Assembly (NCBI GenBank): GCA_015655255.1
Contig: JAATFJ010000170.1
Span: forward strand, 1-11,036
Origin: Actinomycetales bacterium
GTDB lineage: Bacteria; Actinomycetota; Actinomycetes; Actinomycetales; Microbacteriaceae
Length of the DNA stretch: 11,036 bases
Direction: 5' to 3'
In this document: piece after piece, positions 6,083 to 11,036 of the stretch
Numbering within the stretch: position 1 is the first letter of the stretch
Layout: every line of letters starts with the position of its first letter
Notes under the pieces: generated by a model
What the model was told of the DNA's origin: nothing
What the model saw: the letters and a program-made list of their open reading frames with translations, nothing else
Databases searched by the model: none
Translations under genes and position numbers: made by a program

Positions 6083-7018
6083 GCCGGACCCGTGCCGCAC
6101 GCGGACGAGGTGCGTGAGCACCGTGAGGTGCGGGAACTCGATGAGCATGCCCAGCACGATGGCCGAGGAGACGAGGGGCTGGCCCGGCAGCGCGATCGTC
6201 GTGACCGCGAGCATGAGCGGAGCATTCCGCGCGGACGTCGTCATCGCGAGGAGCGCATGCTGCGGCGCGTCCAGGCGGAACAGCCGCGTGATCCCCTCGC
6301 CGATGAGGTACAGGGCAACGAAGAAGAGGAAGACGACGAGCAGCGCCCACCAGAACGAGGCGGCATTGTCGAGGATCGTCTCGACGTTGACGGCGAAGAT
6401 CGCGATGATGACGGCCGCAATGAGGAACGGCACGAGTCCGTCGATGTGGCCGAGGGTCCGCGTCCGTGCGGGGCGCGGGAGGAGGGTGAGCAGGGCGCGC
6501 AGCCCCAGGCCGATGCCCGCGGGGGCGACGAACCAGAGGAGCAGGGTGGACAGGGCCGCGGGCGCGGTGACCTGCGCACCGCCGAACCAGGAGAGCCAGA
6601 GCGGGTAGAGGAGGAGCTGCAGGCTCATCTGCACGGGGATGAGCGCCGCCCCCGTCGTCGTGTCGCCGCCGGCGACGCGCGTGAATCCAAGGAACCAATC
6701 GGTGCACGGGGCGAGGCAGTAGATGAGGACGCCGAGGCGCAGCGCCTCGTGCGGGAGGAAGGCCGTGAGGGCAAGCGCGACGAGGGGGACGAGGAAGAAG
6801 TTGGTCCCGACCGCGATGAGCACCATACGGCCCCGTCCGCGTAGATCGCGCGCCCCGTCGAGCCGCAGCGTGAAGAAGACCGCACCGACGAGGAGGAGGA
6901 CGAGCGGGTCGATCGCCGTGGCGATGCTCTCGGTGGCGCCGGGGATCGCGAGGCCGATGGCGCTGCCGCCGAGGATCGCGCCGAGGAAGAGAACGCTGTT
7001 CCCGCGCGCGCTCAGCAT
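6044..7018 (-). CDS. ACR3/BASS-superfamily permease, arsenite-efflux-like
   Basis: A 324-aa, roughly ten-helix membrane protein of the bile acid/arsenite/riboflavin transporter fold. The segment IYCLAPCTDWFLGF (99-112) matches the ACR3 fourth-helix APCT motif, with Cys105 at the position needed for As(III)/Sb(III) extrusion in ACR3 proteins. MLIEFPHL (291-298) matches the ACR3 ninth-helix LIE.P motif with the essential Glu (E294). This favours metalloid efflux over bile-acid uptake, though substrate is inferred. No ArsR or ArsC is in the window. Start ATG 7018 is preferred for its GGTGGAG ribosome-binding site five bases upstream; it overlaps the end of the flavoprotein gene by 7 bp, so the two are coupled. 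The 3' end runs 39 bp into the CobW-type gene on the opposite strand. Confidence 0.85.
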   Translation of the reverse strand: MLSARGNSVLFLGAILGGSAIGLAIPGATESIATAIDPLVLLLVGAVFFTLRLDGARDLRGRGRMVLIAVGTNFFLVPLVALALTAFLPHEALRLGVLIYCLAPCTDWFLGFTRVAGGDTTTGAALIPVQMSLQLLLYPLWLSWFGGAQVTAPAALSTLLLWFVAPAGIGLGLRALLTLLPRPARTRTLGHIDGLVPFLIAAVIIAIFAVNVETILDNAASFWWALLVVFLFFVALYLIGEGITRLFRLDAPQHALLAMTTSARNAPLMLAVTTIALPGQPLVSSAIVLGMLIEFPHLTVLTHLVRVRHGSGSVAQPTIAVQQP

Positions 7019-8130
7019 GCGCACTCCACCCCGCAGCAAGAGAGGTCGTCACTGAGCATGCCCGCCTCACGCCAGGCCTCCAGCGCGCCCGTGTCCTTGC
7101 CCGCACGTTCTCCGATGCGACCGGCGATATGGGCGAATCGCTGCCGGAACTTGTAGACGAAGCAGAACTTGAGCCCGCCATGGCGGACGGCGGGACCGGT
7201 GAGGTAGAGGCCGGGGGTCGTGGTGGACTGATCGTCATCGTCGAGTTCGGGCCAGCCGTCCGGCCGCTCGGCGAAGAGATCTGCGACGGGGCCGAGGCCA
7301 GATCCGAAGCCCGTGGCCGCGAGGGGTGCCCGGGGCGTGCGGAGGCTGCGACCGTCGCCGAGGCGGACCTGGAAGCCACCCTCATCCTTCTTCACACCGA
7401 CGGCCCGCACCGATTCGAGGCGCAGGCGTCCGGTCGTGAGCGCCTCCGCAAGACGCATGCGCGTGCGCGGCGCGAGGCGGAAGGAGGGATCAGAGCCCGT
7501 GCCCGCATCCCAGGGGGTCTCTTCATCGAGGACCGTAACCCGCGCACCGCCCGCGACGTGATGGCAGGCGAGGTCGATGCCGGATTCATAGCCGCCGATG
7601 ACGACGAGCTCGCCGTCGCTCGGCGCCCAGGCCTCGGGCTCGCGCGAGTGCACGGCGAGGGAGGCGCCGGGGATGCGAGGCAGGCGGGGGTCGGAGAACT
7701 CCCCTCCCGCCCAGACGAGGGTGCGGGCGAGCACGGGACCGCGCTCGCACTGTACGGCGAACCCCTCCTCGTGCTCGTCGACGGCGGTGACCTCGGCGGC
7801 GTCCATGATCGGCAGGCCGAAGTGCGCGGCGACGCTGCGCAGGTACTTCGCGTATTGCGTGCCGTTCGCGTAGTCCACGCCGAGGCCGAACGCGGGCGAG
7901 GTCTCCGGATGGACGGCGTTGAGGTCGGTCGCCCCGAAGCCGTTGCCCGTGAAGGAGGGGGTGAGGAAGGTCTGTTCGGGGACCCAGTCGAGGAAGGTCT
8001 GGCCGATGCGACCGCGTTCAAGGACGCCGAAGGTGAGCCCCTCGACGGCGGCGAGCGCGAGCGCGGTGCCGATCCCGCCGGGGCCCGCTCCGACAACCAG
8101 AGCATCGAGAACGGGCGTGGATGTCGTCAC
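7012..8130 (-). CDS. FAD/NAD(P)-binding flavoprotein (CzcO/ArsO-like) with Cys-rich tail
   Basis: A 372-aa two-dinucleotide-binding-domain flavoprotein, cytoplasmic, reaction unknown. Seen: FAD-binding VVGAGPGGIG (12-21), a conserved RIGQTFLDW..QTFLTPSFTGNGFG block (41-66), the NAD(P)-binding VVIGGYESGID (176-186), ATGFGSG (272-278) and GLYLTGP (307-313) closing the FAD fold. The last residues are CCGVECAC (365-372): four cysteines that could bind a soft metal or metalloid, or act in dithiol exchange. Members of this broad family occur in ars clusters (ArsO) and beside metal efflux genes. Start GTG 8130 is chosen because it gives the family N-terminus and no other start codon lies just upstream; there is no Shine-Dalgarno sequence before it. 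A Fur-type palindrome lies 35 bp upstream. It is followed by the ACR3-type gene with a 7-bp overlap. Confidence 0.85.
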   Translation of the reverse strand: MTTSTPVLDALVVGAGPGGIGTALALAAVEGLTFGVLERGRIGQTFLDWVPEQTFLTPSFTGNGFGATDLNAVHPETSPAFGLGVDYANGTQYAKYLRSVAAHFGLPIMDAAEVTAVDEHEEGFAVQCERGPVLARTLVWAGGEFSDPRLPRIPGASLAVHSREPEAWAPSDGELVVIGGYESGIDLACHHVAGGARVTVLDEETPWDAGTGSDPSFRLAPRTRMRLAEALTTGRLRLESVRAVGVKKDEGGFQVRLGDGRSLRTPRAPLAATGFGSGLGPVADLFAERPDGWPELDDDDQSTTTPGLYLTGPAVRHGGLKFCFVYKFRQRFAHIAGRIGERAGKDTGALEAWREAGMLSDDLSCCGVECAC

Positions 8131-8148
8131 GGAGGAACCGCCTAACCA

Positions 8149-8161
8149 AGCGCACTGCGCT
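8149..8161. promoter_or_regulatory. Small palindrome AGCGCA-C-TGCGCT in the flavoprotein 5' leader
   Basis: A perfect 6-1-6 inverted repeat between the Fur-type box and the GTG start of the flavoprotein gene. It could be a second operator or a leader-RNA hairpin. No regulator family is specifically indicated. Confidence 0.35.
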
Positions 8162-8164
8162 AAT

Positions 8165-8179
8165 TGAGAATTATTCTCA
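8165..8179. promoter_or_regulatory. Fur-family box (TGAGAAT-T-ATTCTCA)
   Basis: A perfect 15-bp 7-1-7 palindrome fitting TGAnAATnATTnTCA, the core recognised by Fur and Zur proteins. It is strikingly AT-rich against its surroundings. On the minus strand it contains AATAAT, a five-of-six match to the -10 consensus, so a bound repressor would block the flavoprotein-permease promoter. Sequence alone cannot separate Fur (iron) from Zur (zinc). No fur/zur gene is in the window. Confidence 0.75.
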
Positions 8180-8219
8180 TCTAGCTTAGGTGATGCGCGC
8201 CCCTCTCCTCGCCGACTCC

Positions 8220-8305
8220 CCGCCGAGCCCCCCACATCTTTTCGAGCCACCCCGATAACTACGGATTTACCGGGGTGGCTCGGTACAACGTGGGTGGCTC
8301 GGCGG
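8220..8305. repeat. 86-bp symmetrical nested inverted repeat
   Basis: Outer arms 8220-8235 and 8290-8305 are inverted copies matching at 15 of 16 bases. Inner arms CGAGCCACCCCG (8243-8254) and CGGGGTGGCTCG (8271-8282) match perfectly over 12 bp. Both inner-outer gaps are exactly 7 bp, and the loop is 16 bp. All four arms share the core GGGTGGCTCGG or its near match, so the element is four copies of one unit, two per strand, 19 bp apart on the plus strand. It could be a U-less terminator for the kinase operon, a REP/MITE-like intergenic element, or a cooperative protein-binding array. No T-run follows it on either strand. Confidence 0.75.
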
Positions 8306-8364
8306 AACTTGGGGCGAAGCGATACCACCGGGCGCATCCGACGACCGCGGCTCGCGGGCGGAGG

Positions 8365-9690
8365 TCAGGGGGCCAACGGCGCGCTCGCCTCGCCCGCGAC
8401 GCCGTGCCGGGGCAACAGCACGCGCAACGAGAACCAGCTGGAGTCGGTCTGCACCGACACCGATCCGCCATAGACCTCCACGGCGGCCTCGATGCTGCGC
8501 AGCCCGTATCCGTGCCCGTCCTCAGACTTGCGCGTGACGATGCGGCCATCGCGACGGTTCACCTGGCCGTCGAAGGTGTTCTCCACACGCAGCATGACAA
8601 AGTCATCGTGCGCGAACACACTGAACTTCACCATGCGCGCACTCTCGTCCAGACGGCGCGTCGCCTCGAAGGCATTGTCGAGGGCATTGCCGACGATCGC
8701 GGTGAGGTCCAAGGGGCGCATTCCCGCCAGAAGGCCGCCGTCCGCGACCGTGGCGACGTGGATGCCGTGCTCGCGCGCGTACATGAGCTTGACGCGCAGG
8801 ATCGCATCGAGCACTTCGTTGCCCGTGCGCAGCTGGGCGGCGTAATCGCGGATCGACGACTCCAGGTCATCGAGGATGCGCAGCCGCGATTGCGGATCAG
8901 TCTCGGCGCGGATCGCATCCAGGTGATGCTTCATATCGTGGTATTTGCGGTTGACCTCGTCGATCGCGCGCCGCGACATCTCGTACTGCTCGTGCTGGCT
9001 CGCAAGCAGTCGTGACATCGCCTCCGCCTCACGGCGCGCCTGCAGCAGGCGCCGCGCCTCGTGCTGCACGTATAGCGCGATGTACCCGCACAGATCCACG
9101 AGGGTACGGATGTAGAGGATCTCCGGACCGATCCGGCCGCTGAACGGGGTCGCGGAGTTGACGAAACTGAGGTTGGAGATCCCGAACGTGACCGTCGCGA
9201 TCGCGAGCGCGGCCACGAGCTCCGGCGCCGTCGCCGCGACGTTCCCTCCCGGCGGCAGATGCCGACGTTCCGCGGCCCAGGCCACCGTGAACACTCCCCC
9301 GTAGACGACCACCCACAGCAGCACCTTCACCGGCGCGGGCGCATCGACGTAGAACCGATCGAGCTGCCAGTGCACGGAGGCGGTGAGCTCGGCGAGCACG
9401 AAGGCCCGCGCCGTCACATAGCCCGCCGTGACGGGACTGATCCGGAGACTCGCGAACAGGATCCCGTACATCACGAGCACGGCGACGAGCATCCCCGGGA
9501 TCCACAGCGCGAGCGAGAGCCGTCCCGCCGTCTGCTGCACAAGAAGGAGGGCGACCAATCCCACCGCGGCGATCCCGATCGTGGGCAGCCAGCGGGAACG
9601 GCGCACCATGAGGAGCGCGAACACCATGCACGACCCCCACTCGGCGAATCCCGTGAAGGCGCGGGGGATGTCCGCGACGACGTCGGTCAT
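8365..9690 (-). CDS. GHKL-type sensor histidine kinase (AgrC/VirS-like)
   Basis: A 441-aa membrane sensor kinase, partner of the LytTR regulator encoded just before it. The N-terminal half holds about six or seven hydrophobic helices (roughly 18-30, 35-52, 58-81, 88-104, 121-139, 156-176, 190-208), a polytopic sensor like that of peptide-sensing kinases. A coiled-coil linker (about 209-250) leads to the H-box YHDMKHHLDAIR (250-261) with likely phosphoacceptor His251. The ATP-binding HATPase domain has the N-box GNALDNAFEA (334-343) and G-box GHGYGLRSI (392-400). The start ATG 9690 overlaps the regulator's stop (ATGA, 4 bp), so they are coupled. The frame stays open upstream inside the regulator gene, but that extension lacks family features. 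The ligand is unknown; no AgrD- or AgrB-like gene is visible nearby. Confidence 0.92.
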   Translation of the reverse strand: MTDVVADIPRAFTGFAEWGSCMVFALLMVRRSRWLPTIGIAAVGLVALLLVQQTAGRLSLALWIPGMLVAVLVMYGILFASLRISPVTAGYVTARAFVLAELTASVHWQLDRFYVDAPAPVKVLLWVVVYGGVFTVAWAAERRHLPPGGNVAATAPELVAALAIATVTFGISNLSFVNSATPFSGRIGPEILYIRTLVDLCGYIALYVQHEARRLLQARREAEAMSRLLASQHEQYEMSRRAIDEVNRKYHDMKHHLDAIRAETDPQSRLRILDDLESSIRDYAAQLRTGNEVLDAILRVKLMYAREHGIHVATVADGGLLAGMRPLDLTAIVGNALDNAFEATRRLDESARMVKFSVFAHDDFVMLRVENTFDGQVNRRDGRIVTRKSEDGHGYGLRSIEAAVEVYGGSVSVQTDSSWFSLRVLLPRHGVAGEASAPLAP

Positions 9691-10409
9691 GCGCTGATCC
9701 CGCGGGCGCCGATGTACGCGGCCAGGGCGGCGAGGAACTCCTTCTTCCGGGGGCGGCTGATCTGCAGTCGGCCCCCGCCGCGCACCCGGCAGTCCCCGCC
9801 CTCGACGCCCGTCACATGGCGGAGGTTGACGAGATAGCCGCTGTTGCAGCGGAAGAAGTCGTCCCCCGAGAGCCCGGCCTCCATCGCCTTGAGTGACGTG
9901 GCGACGACATGGTCGGCATCGAGGGTGTGCACGATGACATTGTGCTTCGCGCTCTCCAGATACAGCACATCGGCGATGTCGACACGATGGCGGGCGCCGT
10001 CGAGGGAGGAGAACAGGAGGTGTCGGCGCTCGCGGCGGCGCAGGCGCACGAGGCAGCGCGCGAGTTCTTGCGCGAACACGGCATAGGGAACCGGCTTGAG
10101 CAGATAGCTCAGCGCATCGACCTCGTAGCCGCTGATCGCGAACTGGGGCGAGGACGTGACGAAGACGATGACGACCTCGCTGTCGACCTCGCGGATCCGG
10201 CGGGCCGCCGTCATCCCGTCGACGCGCGGCATCTGGATGTCGAGGAGGAGGATGTCCCAATCCGGTCGGTAGTCGTCGATGATGTCGCGCCCGTCGTGGA
10301 ACGCGCCGATGTGGAACCGTTCGCCGTGCTCGCGCTGGAACCGGTCGAGATGGGAGAGCAGCCGCTCGATGCTCGCGACATCGTCTTCGACGACACCGAT
10401 GCGGATCAT
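9687..10409 (-). CDS. LytTR-family response regulator (AgrA/LytR-like)
   Basis: A 240-aa two-domain transcription factor. The receiver domain (1-120) shows the acidic pair Asp9/Asp10, phosphoacceptor Asp57 in LLLDIQMPRVDG, Thr85 (FVTSS) and Lys105 (YLLKPV). The LytTR DNA-binding domain (about 133-236) shows VDIADVLYLESAKHNVIVHT, the conserved FFRCNSGYLVNLRHV and a basic end (ISRPRKKEF). LytTR proteins bind direct repeats and often control virulence, exopolysaccharide or peptide genes. The start at 10409 gives the receiver N-terminus MIRIGVVEDD and has AGGACGG just upstream. It lies 37 bp after the glycosyltransferase stop and overlaps the kinase gene by 4 bp. Its operators are not visible here; the operon promoter is probably beyond the right edge. 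Confidence 0.94.
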   Translation of the reverse strand: MIRIGVVEDDVASIERLLSHLDRFQREHGERFHIGAFHDGRDIIDDYRPDWDILLLDIQMPRVDGMTAARRIREVDSEVVIVFVTSSPQFAISGYEVDALSYLLKPVPYAVFAQELARCLVRLRRRERRHLLFSSLDGARHRVDIADVLYLESAKHNVIVHTLDADHVVATSLKAMEAGLSGDDFFRCNSGYLVNLRHVTGVEGGDCRVRGGGRLQISRPRKKEFLAALAAYIGARGISA

Positions 10410-10446
10410 TCCGTCCTGCCCTTTCTGCTCCCCCGCTGCGTGCTCC

Positions 10447-11036
10447 CTAGCTGAATCCGACGACCCTCCGGGCCACATGGTAGGCGAGCGAGGTCACCCG
10501 CCGTCCCGCGGAGCCGGGAAGGTTGCTGCTCGTGCCCATGAGGCTTCTCCGCATGCGCGCGTAGATCCACGGGCTGTCGTGCGCGATCTCGCGCCAGAAC
10601 TGATCCCTGGCCTCGATGTGCGCGGGCGTTCCGCCGCGGGCGAGGGTCGCACTCGTGACGGCGCACAGCGCCTCGAGATAATGCAGCATGGCGGCGTAGA
10701 GCTGCACGGGGACCGCTCCCGTCGCGACCTCGGCCGCATCGGGGAGCGCCCCGAAGGCGAGTCGGTTCACCCGCAGCTGCTGGTCCACGCGCGCCACCAT
10801 GACATCGGCGTCAACGGACTGCCCCGCCCGTCCGATGAAGTAGTGGTAGAGCGGAACGGGCAGGTAGTACATGGTGCGCACCCGCGCAAGCGGCTGCAGC
10901 ACGTAGAGGCTGTCGACGTAGAAGGTGTGGTGCGGCAGCGTCAGGCCGACCGTGCGCAGCAGGCTCGTGCGGTAGACGATGGCGTGCATCATGAGGTAGT
11001 TCCGCCGACCGAAGCTCTGCGTCTCCTCCCATGTGA
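10447..11036 (-). CDS. Glycosyltransferase family 2, C-terminal part, cut by window edge
   Basis: The last 195 codons or so of a GT2-type sugar transferase; the frame is open to the window edge (TWEETQSFGRRNYLMMHAI...). The catalytic nucleotide-sugar (DxD) part lies outside. The visible region FYVDSLYVLQPLARVRTMYY followed by LPVPLYHYFIGRAGQSV is the typical end of GT2 enzymes that build surface polysaccharide or teichoic acid-like polymers (compare YxD..F..Y.L..YHY..GR..QSV). A helical C-terminal tail (about the last 110 residues) ends in a basic stretch (RRVTSLAYHVARRVVGFS). It is 37 bp upstream of the response regulator on the same strand, so the three genes are likely one transcript. The sugar donor and acceptor are unknown. 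Confidence 0.88.
   Translation of the reverse strand, partial: TWEETQSFGRRNYLMMHAIVYRTSLLRTVGLTLPHHTFYVDSLYVLQPLARVRTMYYLPVPLYHYFIGRAGQSVDADVMVARVDQQLRVNRLAFGALPDAAEVATGAVPVQLYAAMLHYLEALCAVTSATLARGGTPAHIEARDQFWREIAHDSPWIYARMRRSLMGTSSNLPGSAGRRVTSLAYHVARRVVGFS

Larger units (their letters stand above)
8131..8364. other. Intergenic region between kinase gene end and flavoprotein start
   Basis: A 234-bp stretch with no supported gene. From the flavoprotein side it holds the GTG leader without a ribosome-binding site, the small palindrome, the Fur-family box, a CT-rich stretch (8198-8220), the nested inverted repeat (8220-8305) and about 60 bp without recognisable structure before the kinase stop. 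Both flanking genes read leftward, so it must contain the kinase transcript's end and the flavoprotein promoter. Confidence 0.7.

Noticed and set aside
8149..8190. Possible DtxR/IdeR iron box from CCTAACC (8141-8147) and CTTAGG (8185-8190)
   Set aside because: The half-sites are more than 40 bp apart and cannot form the 19-bp DtxR palindrome.
8273..8302. The two same-strand GGGTGGCTCGG copies as LytTR operator repeats
   Set aside because: The sequence does not fit the known LytTR consensus around GTT, and the site lies downstream of the regulator's own operon; spacing alone is not enough.
9691..10260. Upstream extension of the kinase frame
   Set aside because: Lies inside the response regulator gene in another frame and is Arg/Pro-rich; the 4-bp ATGA overlap start at 9690 is typical.
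1..11036. CRISPR arrays, insertion sequences, integrase genes or attachment sites
   Set aside because: No regularly spaced repeats, transposase motifs or direct-repeat borders were seen; tRNA-Gln has no duplicated 3' end nearby.

Overview
This is a GC-rich, gene-dense window with many short-spaced or overlapping genes. The gene order tRNA-Gln, glmU, prs, the leaderless-looking promoter of a MarR gene and the protein types all point to an actinobacterium, most likely Micrococcales/Microbacteriaceae-like. That placement is inferred from composition and gene order, not from a search.

Layout, left to right. (1) Positions 1-1883, minus strand: tRNA-Gln(UUG), glmU and the N-terminal part of prs form a housekeeping cluster. 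glmU starts one base after the tRNA ends, and prs starts inside the end of glmU. (2) Positions 1884-2084 are a divergent promoter region with two adjacent G-quadruplex motifs and a -10 box placed for a leaderless marR transcript. (3) Positions 2085-3506, plus strand: a MarR-family regulator is followed directly (TAGATG) by an RluA-family pseudouridine synthase; a GC-rich hairpin separates this pair from the convergent genes. (4) Positions 3558-4972, minus strand: a TetR-family regulator and a short-chain dehydrogenase form an operon, with a 16-bp palindrome at the tetR start that looks like its own operator. (5) Positions 5054-6082, plus strand: a COG0523/CobW metallochaperone-type GTPase.

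(6) Positions 6044-8130, minus strand: a flavoprotein with a cysteine-rich C-terminus overlaps an ACR3/BASS-type permease gene by 7 bp. A perfect 7-1-7 Fur-family (Fur/Zur) palindrome lies just upstream. The permease gene overlaps the CobW-type gene tail to tail by 39 bp. I read this as a metal or metalloid module: flavoprotein plus efflux permease under a Fur-type regulator. (7) Positions 8131-8364 hold no gene but contain the Fur-type box, a second small palindrome, and an 86-bp symmetrical nested inverted repeat made of four copies of one GC-rich core. (8) Positions 8365-11036, minus strand: the end of a family 2 glycosyltransferase, a LytTR response regulator and a GHKL (AgrC-like) histidine kinase lie close together as one likely operon. 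This suggests two-component control of surface polysaccharide, with no AgrD-like signal peptide in view.

The most interesting stretches are the Fur-box/flavoprotein/ACR3 locus with its neighbouring nested repeat, the tRNA-Gln/glmU junction, and the glycosyltransferase-LytTR-GHKL operon.
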